NCBI RefSeq assembly: GCF_904063055.1
Contig: NZ_CAJFCN010000008.1
Location: 1 to 64,000, forward strand
Length of the DNA: 64,000 bases
Direction of reading: 5' to 3'
From: Pseudomonas paracarnis
GTDB taxonomy: Bacteria > Pseudomonadota > Gammaproteobacteria > Pseudomonadales > Pseudomonadaceae
Shown here piece after piece: positions 8,615-16,991 of this stretch. The notes under the pieces are model-generated. The model did not search any database. It worked only from the letters and a program-made list of their open reading frames with translations, and was not told where the DNA came from. The position numbers and the translations under genes are program-made. Each line of letters starts with the position of its first letter. The first letter of the stretch is position 1.

Positions 8615-9070
8615 ATGCTCAGCAACGAACTCAGCGTCGGTCAGTTGGCCGCTCGCAGCGGCGTGGCGGTCACCGCGCTGCACTTCTACGAATCCAAAGG
8701 GCTGATCAAGAGCAATCGCAATGCCGGCAATCAACGACGATATCCACGGGATGTACTGCGCCGGGTGGTGCTGATCAAAATCGCCCAACGTCTGGGCATT
8801 CCGCTGGCGACCATTGGCGAGGCCTTGCGGGCCCTGCCCGATGGGCGCACACCGAACGCTCACGACTGGGAACGGCTGTCGGCGTTGTGGCGTGAAGATC
8901 TGGATGAGCGCATCAACAAACTGATGCTGCTGCGCGACAAGCTCAATGGTTGCATCGGGTGCGGGTGCCTGTCGATGGAGGCGTGCCCGCTGCGCAATCA
9001 CGATGACCAGCTGGGTGAGCGTGGCCCTGGTGCGCAGTTGCTGGAGCCCACGCCTGATGCTGATCGGTAA
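8615..9070 (+). CDS. soxR: Redox-sensing transcriptional activator SoxR
   Basis: 151 residues from the ATG at 8615, preceded by GGGAG; the longer in-frame start at 8555 would run through the SoxR box. A MerR-type winged helix (residues 6-70; [23 protein letters not shown]) is followed by a dimerisation helix and the [2Fe-2S] motif [12 protein letters not shown] with Cys113, 116, 118 and 124. The cluster is oxidised by redox-active drugs, which activates the promoter next door. In pseudomonads SoxR controls a small set of efflux and monooxygenase genes, not soxS. Confidence 0.93.
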   Translation: MLSNELSVGQLAARSGVAVTALHFYESKGLIKSNRNAGNQRRYPRDVLRRVVLIKIAQRLGIPLATIGEALRALPDGRTPNAHDWERLSALWREDLDERINKLMLLRDKLNGCIGCGCLSMEACPLRNHDDQLGERGPGAQLLEPTPDADR

Positions 9071-9144
9071 AGCCAGTTGCGCAATGCAACGTGACCTATA
9101 GTGAAAAGGCTGTAACCCCATAACCACAATCAAAGGAGAACGTT

Positions 9145-9603
9145 ATGAGCGTTAAACCTATTCCCGAGGGTTATCATGGCATTACCCCCTATCTGGGCAT
9201 CAACGAGGCCGCAAAGGCGATCGAGTTCTACAAGAAGGCCTTTGGCGCCTCAGTGTTCATGCGCCTGGACATGCCCGACGGCAGGGTCGGCCATGCGGAG
9301 CTGCGTATTGGCGAAGCGGTGATCATGCTGGGCACGCCCTGCGATGAAACGGCCCTGCGCAATCCGGACGCGCATCCCAGTGTCGGTTTGCACCTGTATG
9401 TGAATGATGTGGACGCACAATTCAAACAAGCGGTTGATGCCGGCGCCAGCGCAGTGTCCGAGCCGCAGGATCAGTTCTATGGGGATCGCTCGGCGAGTGT
9501 GAAGGATCCGTTCGGGCACCTGTGGTTCCTGGCCACCCATAAGGAGGACCTGACCGAGGAGCAAATCCGCCAGCGTGCCATGGAGATGTTCAAGCAACAT
9601 TAA
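9145..9603 (+). CDS. VOC-family (PhnB/glyoxalase-like) protein
   Basis: 152 residues with two beta-alpha-beta-beta-beta modules of the vicinal oxygen chelate superfamily: ITPYLGINEAAKAIEFYKKAFGA at the start and SVKDPFGHLWFLATHKED near the end, typical of the PhnB subgroup. A strong AAAGGAG precedes the ATG. These proteins are usually small dimers with a metal or ligand site; most PhnB-like members have no established reaction. It is transcribed alone. Confidence 0.85.
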   Translation: MSVKPIPEGYHGITPYLGINEAAKAIEFYKKAFGASVFMRLDMPDGRVGHAELRIGEAVIMLGTPCDETALRNPDAHPSVGLHLYVNDVDAQFKQAVDAGASAVSEPQDQFYGDRSASVKDPFGHLWFLATHKEDLTEEQIRQRAMEMFKQH

Positions 9604-9704
9604 CCCTGTGGGCGTGAGCTTGCTCGCGCCTGCAACACGCCACGCCTTGCCCCAGGTTCGGCCTGCTCCGGCAAAGTAAAGGCCTGCGTGGCGTTTGGAA
9701 CACT

Positions 9705-10937
9705 TCAAGGGTTTGTCGATCTGACACCCCGGTAGGCACTGCGCCCCAGCCATATCGTCATGACCAACAAGGCGGTCAATGGCAGCCCATGGAACAACAC
9801 GATCACCTGGGCCGGCGTCCACGTCACATAGAACGGCCCGACCACCAGCATGCCCACGCCAAAACCGGCCATCTGGATCAGGGTCAAGAGGCTGAACAGC
9901 GGCAAGCGCAAGCTATCGGGCTCGCTTTGCGCACGGGAGATCAACGCCACCTCGGACAATCCATCGCCCAGCCCCGCCCACACCACCAGCAACAGCGCCA
10001 GCCACAGTTCGGTCTGCTGGAATGTCAGGATAAAGCCGCTGGACATCAACGCCACACCGAGCATGAACAAGCGCTCCATGCCTTGGGTGCCACGACCTTT
10101 CAACACTGCACTGGCGATGCGCGCGCCAACAAACTTGCCACAGGCCCACACGGCCAGCAGATAGCCCATGACCGTTTTGGCCGTGTCCGGTGAAATGTAC
10201 TGCGACAGCACTGGCCAACCGACGTTATGGGCCGCGCTGCCGAGGGTGTCTAACATGCTGATCAGCAACATCGCAGCCAGCACCGGCGCACCGCGCAACC
10301 CCTTGGTCAGCTCATGCCATTCGGCGGCGAGTCCGCGATGCGCGGCAACAGCAACGCTAAACAACGCGCGCAAGGGCAAGACCAGGCAAGCGGCAATCAC
10401 ATAGGTGCCGATGTTGACCGCAAACACCGCTTCAAATCCGCCCGTGGCGATCAGCAAGCCGGAGAGCAAACTGCCGAAGACCGCGCCGGTGGCGGCCGCC
10501 GAGGTGATCCATGCGTTGGTATTCACCCGCTGCTCAAGCGCGACCCAAGTGGGCAACTGACTGTTGAGGCCAATGGCAAACAGCGAATTGCACAGGCCGA
10601 TACCGAAGGCGATAAAGGGAAGAAGGGTAAGTTGATGGGCCGGTAACAACACCAGCAGCGGCATCAGCAACAGCGCCCGGGCCAGGTCCAACCCCGCCAA
10701 CGTCCCACGCCCGGCAAACCGCCGGAAAAACGGAATGCCAAACAGGCTCGAGACAATCCCGCCGGTGACCCGGCACGCCAGGAAGATGCTGACAAACACC
10801 ACGCTCTGGCTGAGCCAGTACACATAAGTGGACAACGCCACCATGTTAAGGAATGCGCCAAAATCCGACACACCGCGGGCAAAGATGATCAGGCGAGCGT
10901 TGCGGGTCGACAGATTCAGTTGTTGATCGTGACTCAT
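9705..10937 (-). CDS. MFS transporter of the aminomutase cluster
   Basis: 410 residues with about 12 membrane segments. The ATG at 10937 overlaps the stop of the dioxygenase gene (ATGA), so the two are translationally coupled; longer in-frame starts overlap that gene and are rejected. It ends the four-gene operon. The arrangement suggests export of the small product made by the three upstream enzymes, giving either release or self-resistance. The N-terminal RGVSDFGAFLNMVALSTYVYWLS segment resembles drug/metabolite efflux MFS proteins. The transported compound is unknown. Confidence 0.85.
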   Translation of the reverse strand: MSHDQQLNLSTRNARLIIFARGVSDFGAFLNMVALSTYVYWLSQSVVFVSIFLACRVTGGIVSSLFGIPFFRRFAGRGTLAGLDLARALLLMPLLVLLPAHQLTLLPFIAFGIGLCNSLFAIGLNSQLPTWVALEQRVNTNAWITSAAATGAVFGSLLSGLLIATGGFEAVFAVNIGTYVIAACLVLPLRALFSVAVAAHRGLAAEWHELTKGLRGAPVLAAMLLISMLDTLGSAAHNVGWPVLSQYISPDTAKTVMGYLLAVWACGKFVGARIASAVLKGRGTQGMERLFMLGVALMSSGFILTFQQTELWLALLLVVWAGLGDGLSEVALISRAQSEPDSLRLPLFSLLTLIQMAGFGVGMLVVGPFYVTWTPAQVIVLFHGLPLTALLVMTIWLGRSAYRGVRSTNP

Positions 10938-11650
10938 GCAGGCTGTGCCCCCTCGACACTGCGCAGGCTTACCAAGAGCACATCGCGCCAGGCCGGTTCC
11001 GTCTCTACCCGCGGTCGCACCTCCCCGGCCCGATGGTAGAACCCACGGTCGTTGATCACGATAGTCTCCAGAAATTTCTCCATCGGCAGTTTCAGTAGCC
11101 GACTGTGCTCCGTTTCGTCGGCAAACACCTCCGACACCACCGGCACCGTGTTGCATTCGCCAATAAAGTGCATGAACACCCAATCCAGGCCGTCCTGGTG
11201 AATCCCCGATGTGGTCGGGCTGCTCGATGACACGTCCGCCCGCACCCGGAACTGATGGATATCGATCGTATAGGTCTGTTCGCCCAGGTGCGGGGCAATC
11301 ACCGCGAGGTCCGTCGCCAGCAGCTTGTGCATGAGGGGATGCTCGATAAAGCCCTCCTCGCTATAGCTCAGGTGATTCACGCCCTGGCGATAGTTCACCG
11401 CGTAGGTGACCGGCGATTTGAACGCCGTATTCCTGTCGATCTGCAATTGCCGTGACGGTAACAGACGATAGCGCAAGATGCGCCGTTCGCGGTGGGTGTA
11501 AGTCCTGAACGCCTCGTCGCGCACCAGGTTATCCCAATACGCGCGAAAGCTTTGTTCCTCACCGGGTTCAACGTTGACCAGTTCGCGAAAGTCCGGGCGA
11601 TGACAGAAGTGATGTTCGCGCAAAAGCGCCGAGATCTGAGGGATGTCCAT
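10934..11650 (-). CDS. 2-oxoglutarate/Fe(II) dioxygenase (free-amino-acid hydroxylase family)
   Basis: 238 residues from the ATG at 11650. The iron site is seen as His151 and Asp153 in SGIHQDGLDW and a likely distal His206 in FYHRAGEV, with Arg213 or Arg215 as a candidate 2-oxoglutarate ligand. The GIHQDG motif and size fit the 2OG-Fe dioxygenase family (PF10014 type) that contains hydroxylases of free L-isoleucine, leucine and related amino acids. The preceding ATP-grasp gene ends 4 bp upstream and the MFS gene overlaps by 4 bp. It probably hydroxylates the amino acid, its beta isomer, or the ligated product. Confidence 0.82.
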   Translation of the reverse strand: MDIPQISALLREHHFCHRPDFRELVNVEPGEEQSFRAYWDNLVRDEAFRTYTHRERRILRYRLLPSRQLQIDRNTAFKSPVTYAVNYRQGVNHLSYSEEGFIEHPLMHKLLATDLAVIAPHLGEQTYTIDIHQFRVRADVSSSSPTTSGIHQDGLDWVFMHFIGECNTVPVVSEVFADETEHSRLLKLPMEKFLETIVINDRGFYHRAGEVRPRVETEPAWRDVLLVSLRSVEGAQPA

Positions 11651-11654
11651 ATCG

Positions 11655-13022
11655 CTATCCTGCAACCGGTGGATCGATGAGGATGCGCAGATGTTGCTGC
11701 AACGCATCGTGCAAGGCATGGGCGTTGGCGGCATTGCCAACCTGGGCCCAGCATTTGAGCAAATAATGCTCCTCGATATCCGCGTCAATGTAGTGGCCGG
11801 GGTCCTGCGGGGCGTATTCCAGCACCGAGCGGTGTTGGTCGAGGAACTGCAGGCCGTCAATGCCCCTGAAAAGGCCACTGTGCTGCGGATAAATCGCCAG
11901 CATCGCGTAGTGTTGCCCCGCATCGGCAACCTTATGTGCGCCAGCCTCCAACTGTGCATTGATGCCCTTCTCGCCCAACAACAAACCCATGTACAGCTGA
12001 TAAGGATCGATACCGGCCAGGTCGCGGAACGCCGAGTTCACATACAGTCCGCCCAGGCGCGGGTTGATCTCGATGGCCACCGGCCCTGCGTCCGTCATGC
12101 GAAACTCGAAATGCACCACAGCGTTGGTCAGGCCCACCGCGTGCAGGCAGTCCACCGCGTACTGGCGGATCTGCTCGCACTGGGCCTGGCTGAACGACGT
12201 CGGCGGGGAAATCAGCAGGTTCTCCAGGACCGTGCCGCTGCGCTCGGTCAGCAGCAGTTTTTCATTGATCAGCAGCGGATGGACACGCTCGCCGACAATC
12301 ACACATTCCACACTGCCTTCGATGCCAGGAATATAACCTTCCAGCAGAATGCTGTGGCCTGGCAAGTATTCACGCCGCAGCCCATCCTCAAGCGGCAGGG
12401 CGTGCGCACAGCCGTAGAAGTCCGCATAAGCGGCGGCGCCATGATCACTTACGAAATGCCAATAGTGGCTGCGTAGCTCCTCCCAACTCGAGCATTTTTT
12501 GATAAACGCCGAAGCCCCGCCAAAGGGCGGTTTGGCGATCAGTGGATAACCCACGCGCTCGGCGCCTTGCTGGAGTTCCTGTTCGTTGTTGCACAGCACG
12601 AACGGTACCGAACGCAATTCATGCTGTTTCAACACGCGGCGCATCAAGAACTTGTTATTGCACGCGGCAATCGCCTCCGGGTGGCTGTAGACCAAGCCCA
12701 ACCGCTGACACGCCTGCGCAACGATACAGCCCACCTCCCCTTGTGCGGACGGGTGCCCGGCCTGGCAGAAAATCCCACGCACCTGATAACGCCCGTCCAA
12801 CTGTCCGACCAACTCCAGGACAGACTGCTCACTGAGCGTTTCGAGCAGGAACACTTCGTCACTGTCGTCCCTGAGACGTTGCAGGTGCTTGCGCCCCGCC
12901 ACGGCGGCCGTCAAACACGCCAAACCGTGGGCGCGGGCCACCGTGAAATGCGGTTCCCGGTAGCGGTAGCGAGCGCAAGCACTGTCATCTACATCAATAA
13001 ACAGAATCGCATCCTGTTTCAT
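11655..13022 (-). CDS. ATP-grasp ligase (possible L-amino-acid ligase)
   Basis: 455 residues from the ATG at 13022, which overlaps the aminomutase stop (ATGA). The ATP-grasp core runs from about residue 125 to 330: a nucleotide-binding YPLIAKPPFGGASAFIKK, then a Mg/ATP segment VHFEFRMTDAGPVAIEINPRLGG with the EINPR signature. The overall form resembles the BacD/carbamoyl-phosphate-synthase-like ligases that join two amino acids through an acyl phosphate. Placed between an aminomutase and an amino-acid dioxygenase, it would most simply make a dipeptide or amide of a modified amino acid. The substrates cannot be read from sequence. Confidence 0.85.
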   Translation of the reverse strand: MKQDAILFIDVDDSACARYRYREPHFTVARAHGLACLTAAVAGRKHLQRLRDDSDEVFLLETLSEQSVLELVGQLDGRYQVRGIFCQAGHPSAQGEVGCIVAQACQRLGLVYSHPEAIAACNNKFLMRRVLKQHELRSVPFVLCNNEQELQQGAERVGYPLIAKPPFGGASAFIKKCSSWEELRSHYWHFVSDHGAAAYADFYGCAHALPLEDGLRREYLPGHSILLEGYIPGIEGSVECVIVGERVHPLLINEKLLLTERSGTVLENLLISPPTSFSQAQCEQIRQYAVDCLHAVGLTNAVVHFEFRMTDAGPVAIEINPRLGGLYVNSAFRDLAGIDPYQLYMGLLLGEKGINAQLEAGAHKVADAGQHYAMLAIYPQHSGLFRGIDGLQFLDQHRSVLEYAPQDPGHYIDADIEEHYLLKCWAQVGNAANAHALHDALQQHLRILIDPPVAG

Positions 13023-14176
13023 ACCGCATCCTGCCAACTGCACCATTGGCCCTCCCAGTTGCGAAAACGGTAAGTCCGCTGCCCATCGCGGACTTCAAAA
13101 TGCGGTAAGTCTTCAGGCTTTTCAAAGTCCAACAATGGCACGGTGAACTTGCCTTGTGCATGCGGCAGTACATACTCGGGCAGGGCAATATTCGATACAC
13201 GGCGTTTGAGCCGATCCATGATGGCGATGGCTTGGCTGATCGACGCCTTATATTCTGAAGCACCGGGTGAAAACGGCATGAAGTGATATAAGTAATATGG
13301 CTTTACGCCCAAACGATAAAGATCAATGAATAATTTATGCAACGTCGCTTCATCATCATTCACGCCACGCAACAGCGGCATGTTAGAGAATACAATCGGG
13401 ACCACACCCTGAATCCGTTTAACCGCGACGGCAAAATCAGCACTGAGCTCAAGCGGGTGGCAGACATGCACACCAAATGCATTGACCTTGTACTTCTCCA
13501 GCATCGCCACCAACTCATCGGTCACGCGAAACGGGTTGAAACTCAAGGCCCGCGAATGAATGCGTATCAGCAGATCATCACGAATGCCGCGCAATGCGGC
13601 CAGCATCTCCTCAAGCTTGCGGTCGGCCAGCATCAGTGGGTCACCGCCGCTGAGAATCACCTCTTCAATCGCTGGATTACCGCGGATGTACTCCACCGAA
13701 TCCTTGAACGAGTCAGTGTTGGCGTTAGCTTTGTCGGTGCCCACCTGCAGCGTGCGCAGCGCCTCGAAACAGAACTGGCAATAGGCATTGCACGTGTTGG
13801 TGGTGCGCAGGATCACGCGGTTGTCGTACTTGTGCTGGCAGATGGGCGTCTTCATCTCATGATTGAGTTCCCAGTTTTCGGAACTGCCGTCGTAGTCGCC
13901 CTGCACCTGTTCGCTCCAATACGGTACTACCTGGCGCCACAGGGGGTGGTCCATCACCTCTGCGCTGGTGAGTGAACGCTTGATTAAATCAATGTAATAA
14001 GGCGTGATCTGCATCTTGCGATCTTGCAAGTTGTGCTCGATATGCGCCGTTGTGGCCTCGTCCCATCCACCGCAGGCATTGCGCAGTGCAGGTTCATCGC
14101 GGATGGCATTCTTCTGCTGCCAACGCCAGTCTTGCCATTGAACTGAACGATGCATGGCTTGATCAAAAATCGACAT
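13019..14176 (-). CDS. KamA-family radical SAM 2,3-aminomutase
   Basis: 385 residues from the ATG at 14176. The radical SAM cluster motif is NTCNAYCQFC, with Cys129, Cys133 and Cys136 (CX3CX2C). SGGDPL (176-181) is the KamA GGDPL motif, and Lys343 in PHAQGKFTVPL aligns with the PLP lysine of lysine 2,3-aminomutase. The two aspartates that hold the lysine side-chain amine in the clostridial enzyme (in YQCD and VVDAP) are not conserved here: the aligned stretches read LYHFMPF and YVLPHA. The enzyme therefore probably converts some other alpha-amino acid to a beta-amino acid. It is the first gene of the operon. Confidence 0.88.
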   Translation of the reverse strand: MSIFDQAMHRSVQWQDWRWQQKNAIRDEPALRNACGGWDEATTAHIEHNLQDRKMQITPYYIDLIKRSLTSAEVMDHPLWRQVVPYWSEQVQGDYDGSSENWELNHEMKTPICQHKYDNRVILRTTNTCNAYCQFCFEALRTLQVGTDKANANTDSFKDSVEYIRGNPAIEEVILSGGDPLMLADRKLEEMLAALRGIRDDLLIRIHSRALSFNPFRVTDELVAMLEKYKVNAFGVHVCHPLELSADFAVAVKRIQGVVPIVFSNMPLLRGVNDDEATLHKLFIDLYRLGVKPYYLYHFMPFSPGASEYKASISQAIAIMDRLKRRVSNIALPEYVLPHAQGKFTVPLLDFEKPEDLPHFEVRDGQRTYRFRNWEGQWCSWQDAV

Positions 14177-14210
14177 GAGTTTGAACTCTCTGTTAAGGCA
14201 TAGGGACGCG

Positions 14211-14234
14211 TACTTTTCCAGCACAGGAAAAGTA
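14211..14234. promoter_or_regulatory. Hairpin in the leader of the aminomutase operon
   Basis: Perfect 9-bp arms TACTTTTCC and GGAAAAGTA with a 6-nt loop, lying 34 bp upstream of the aminomutase start and downstream of the possible leader ORF. No T-tract follows on the minus strand, so it is not a plain terminator. It could be a leader-RNA structure or an operator. Confidence 0.35.
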
Positions 14235-14278
14235 TGATTCGCAGCAATGACAATCGACGGGCAGGCGACAGACCACAA

Positions 14279-14362
14279 TCAAGTAACTAACTTGATCACC
14301 GGCACCAGAGAGATATAACGGTTCACCACGTGATGGCGCGAATAAACGACTAGCACGGTCAT
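14279..14362 (-). CDS. Possible 27-residue leader peptide
   Basis: ATG at 14362 with AAGGAAG 9 nt upstream, a better ribosome-binding site than that of the aminomutase gene, and a TGA at 14279-14281. The translation starts MTVLVVYSRHHVV and ends VPVIKLVT; 13 of 27 residues are Val, Leu or Ile. A short branched-chain-rich ORF followed by a hairpin 45 nt later suggests either an attenuation leader or a small peptide belonging to the operon. It is not a homologue of anything I can name and may be chance. Confidence 0.35.
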   Translation of the reverse strand: MTVLVVYSRHHVVNRYISLVPVIKLVT

Positions 14363-14935
14363 GCGATTAACTTCCTTTTATACTATTGCGACTTCCAAGT
14401 CCGCACTCACTAAAGCCGATGCCCGCCAATGTGTCAATACAATAACCTTGTCATTCCTCTGGAATTAACCTGCACCCGCGCCAACACCCCGTAATGACAA
14501 GGGGCGCTTTCGTTCAAGCCCAGCTATTTGAAAAACAAATAATACTGAAAGCAACACGCTCAGTGAGTATAGAGAACGTTATTTCTACTTATATAACTAC
14601 GTAGCCGCACTTCAGCTGAGCCAGGGGTTGGCCGCGAGGAAGTGGCGCTCAGATGCGTGGCTGCTGACGACATCACACAGCGGCATGATCACGTCCTTGG
14701 AGGTCTGCCCCGGCCTAACGCAAGCCGCTGAACGCCTGCGGGCTGGCGTACTGCGTGTTCGATCAGCGCATAAATGCGGCCTGAATGTGAACCTGAAACA
14801 TTTTCTTTCATATCCACCTTAGGGATTTCTCATGCTCATCCGTCTTAACTTAGATACAGCCTGTCGCGTCAGCAAAAGCTACGACTGGCCTTTTCCGGGC
14901 CTCTATTGCCCCCTCCGATCAAGACCCTCATTCAT
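14363..14935. other. Divergent intergenic region between the aminomutase and fpv operons
   Basis: About 570 bp without a convincing gene. It must hold the promoters of both operons. I looked for a Fur box and a PvdS iron-starvation box in front of fpvG and did not find a good match; an AT-rich imperfect dyad (GTTAT and ATAAC arms, 14578-14597) is the only notable motif. Confidence 0.5.
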
Positions 14936-16138
14936 ATGTCGAAGAAGTCACGCTCCAAACTCTGGTTTCTCGTCCATAGCTGGCTGGCGTTGCCCATCTG
15001 GTTCTTTGTACTGATCGTCTGCGTCACCGGCACCCTGGCCGTGGTGAGCCAGGAAATCGTGTGGCTGGCCAACCCGGATATCCGCGCCAGCAAGCCGTCG
15101 GATGACGCTCAGCCGCTGAGCTTTGACCAGGTGATCGCGGCCATCAAGCACGATGAGCCCAAGGCCATCGTCCAGTCCATCATCCGCCCGGATGAATCGC
15201 ACTTCGCGCTAAGCGTCGGCCTCAGCTACCCGGACGGGCGCTCCGTGGAGGTGTATGCCAACCCCTACACCGGCGCGATCCAGGGCATCAGCCCCTCGTT
15301 CAACTTCCAGCAATTCACCCGCGCCCTGCATGGTTGGTGGCTGGTGCCGTTCACCAATGGGTACAGCTGGGGCTGGTACCTGGTGTCTGCGTTGGGCTTG
15401 CCGCTGCTGGCTTCACTGGTCACCGGGCTGGTGGTGTACAAGCGCTTCTGGAAAGGCTTCCTGCGCCCTACCCTGCGCATCCGCCACGGTGCGCGGATCT
15501 TCTGGGGCGACTTTCATCGCCTGAGCGGCATCTGGTCGATCTGGTTTATCGCGGTCATTTCTATCACCGGCACCTGGTTCCTGATCGAGGCTGTCCTGGG
15601 CGACAACCAGATATCCATTTCCAGTGAACCCATCGTGCCAGTGATCGCACGGGATAAGGTGCCGCTGTCGGCGCCAGGCGTGCCGGCACCGATGATCCCT
15701 ATCGACAAGGCGATCGACATCGCCGCCGAGCGGATCCCCGGCCTGGACGCCAGCTTTGTGTTCATGCCAAGCAACGCCTACAGCCACCTGCAGATCGGCG
15801 GGCGTGGCTGGTACCCGTTGATGTTCCAGACCGCACAGCTGAACCCCTATGACGGTGAAATCGCGGTCTCGAACCTGTTGTCCGACCGTACTCCGCTGGA
15901 ATTCGTCACCGAGTCGATGCGTCCACTGCACACCGGGGACTTTGGCGGTTTGTGGATCAAGCTGATCTGGGCATTCTTCGGCCTGGTGCTGAGCATGATG
16001 GTATTGAGCGGCTTGCTGATCTGGACCAAGCGCACCGCTCTGGCCACCCTCAACGCCCTCAAGCGCGAGGCCAAGACACAACGTCAGCACGCGCCCATCC
16101 CGACCATGCACGCCGACACCTCGGAGGCCCAGCGATGA
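14936..16138 (+). CDS. fpvG: FpvG: PepSY-type inner-membrane ferripyoverdine reductase
   Basis: 400 residues from the ATG at 14936; a TTG ten codons upstream (14906) is possible but adds no family sequence. There are about four membrane segments (around residues 10-35, 135-160, 190-215 and 340-365) with PepSY-associated periplasmic regions between, and His residues in HSWLALPIW, HGWWLVP and HRLSGIW that could bind heme. The position as first gene of an eight-gene operon in the order G-H-J-K-C-D-E-F identifies it as FpvG, which reduces ferripyoverdine so that iron is released in the periplasm. Confidence 0.85.
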   Translation: MSKKSRSKLWFLVHSWLALPIWFFVLIVCVTGTLAVVSQEIVWLANPDIRASKPSDDAQPLSFDQVIAAIKHDEPKAIVQSIIRPDESHFALSVGLSYPDGRSVEVYANPYTGAIQGISPSFNFQQFTRALHGWWLVPFTNGYSWGWYLVSALGLPLLASLVTGLVVYKRFWKGFLRPTLRIRHGARIFWGDFHRLSGIWSIWFIAVISITGTWFLIEAVLGDNQISISSEPIVPVIARDKVPLSAPGVPAPMIPIDKAIDIAAERIPGLDASFVFMPSNAYSHLQIGGRGWYPLMFQTAQLNPYDGEIAVSNLLSDRTPLEFVTESMRPLHTGDFGGLWIKLIWAFFGLVLSMMVLSGLLIWTKRTALATLNALKREAKTQRQHAPIPTMHADTSEAQR

Positions 16139-16671
16139 GCAAGGTTGCAACCGTACCGCCGTCCCCGCTGCGCGCCTTTTGGCTGAAATGGCGTTTCCAT
16201 ATCAACATCCTGCTGTTGCTGGTGCCGCTGGGGTTCATGCCCAAATACTTTGCCGACGCCGCGTTGTTTCGCGGGGATACCGGCATCGGCGAGCGCGTGG
16301 CCGGGCAGGTGCAAGTCGGTCCCTGGAGCCTGACGCTGGCTGAGTTTCGCAACGAAGGCCCGAGCCCGAACCCGGCTGGCCCGATGAAGTTCTTCAACGC
16401 TGCCCTGTGCGATACCTGTGCCGAGCAGGTCAAGGCCACTTACCTGCGTATCGGCAAACCCCGCAGCCTGCGCGCCGCCGGAGTGATCTTCTTCGGCACG
16501 CCGTACCGCATGGGCGCCGCCCTGCCGATCCCAGAACGCACCCCAGCGGACGCCGAAATATGGGTGACCATGGAAGGGTGGGACGGCAGCATGCACCAGG
16601 GTTCCATCCCGCTGAGCCAGGCCTCGCCTGCCACCATTGCCTGGCTGAACAAGCAAGGAGTCAAACCATGA
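16135..16671 (+). CDS. fpvH: FpvH: membrane-anchored partner of FpvG
   Basis: 178 residues from the ATG at 16135, overlapping fpvG by 4 bp. One membrane anchor (about residues 15-45, HINILLLLVPLGFMP) is followed by a periplasmic domain containing a CDTC pair that could be redox active or bind metal. It has no enzyme motif that I recognise. The assignment is by gene order in the fpv operon, where FpvH helps FpvG in iron release. Confidence 0.75.
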   Translation: MSKVATVPPSPLRAFWLKWRFHINILLLLVPLGFMPKYFADAALFRGDTGIGERVAGQVQVGPWSLTLAEFRNEGPSPNPAGPMKFFNAALCDTCAEQVKATYLRIGKPRSLRAAGVIFFGTPYRMGAALPIPERTPADAEIWVTMEGWDGSMHQGSIPLSQASPATIAWLNKQGVKP

Positions 16672-16991
16672 CGTTCAAGCGCTTCACCCGCGCCGCGCTG
16701 TTGCTGTGCGCCGGCCTGAGCACCACCGCCTTCGCCCACAACCCGATGTGCGAATGCAAAGAAATCCCCGGCGAGCAGATACAGTGCAAAGGCGGTTTTT
16801 CCGACGGCAGTGGCGCCCCCGGCGTAACCCTGGATGTGATCGGCTACGACGAAACCATCCTGGTGCCGGGCAAGCTTGGCGAGGATTCGACCCTGACCTT
16901 CAAGAAGCCCGCCGCCGAATTCTACGTGCTGTTTGATGCCGGCCCCGGCCACGTGGTGGAAATCGACCAAGCGGATATCCCGTCGCAATGA
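16668..16991 (+). CDS. fpvJ: FpvJ: small periplasmic protein
   Basis: 107 residues; the ATG at 16668 overlaps the fpvH stop by 4 bp. A cleavable signal (MTFKRFTRAALLLCAGLSTTAFA) is followed by HNPMCECKEIPGEQIQC, a Cys/His-rich start, and then an all-beta stretch (VTLDVIGYDETILVPGKLGEDSTLTF) like a carboxypeptidase-regulatory or immunoglobulin-like domain. Assigned from operon order; in P. aeruginosa FpvJ interacts with the periplasmic iron-binding partners. Confidence 0.75.
   Translation: MTFKRFTRAALLLCAGLSTTAFAHNPMCECKEIPGEQIQCKGGFSDGSGAPGVTLDVIGYDETILVPGKLGEDSTLTFKKPAAEFYVLFDAGPGHVVEIDQADIPSQ

Noticed and set aside
14578-14597. GTTAT/ATAAC dyad resembling a Zur box before fpvG
   Set aside because: The spacing between arms is longer than in Zur sites, and it is about 340 bp from the gene, which belongs to an iron system.
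14628-14822. 64-codon ORF between the aminomutase and fpv operons
   Set aside because: No ribosome-binding site, no family resemblance and low-complexity Arg/Leu-rich translation; probably chance.
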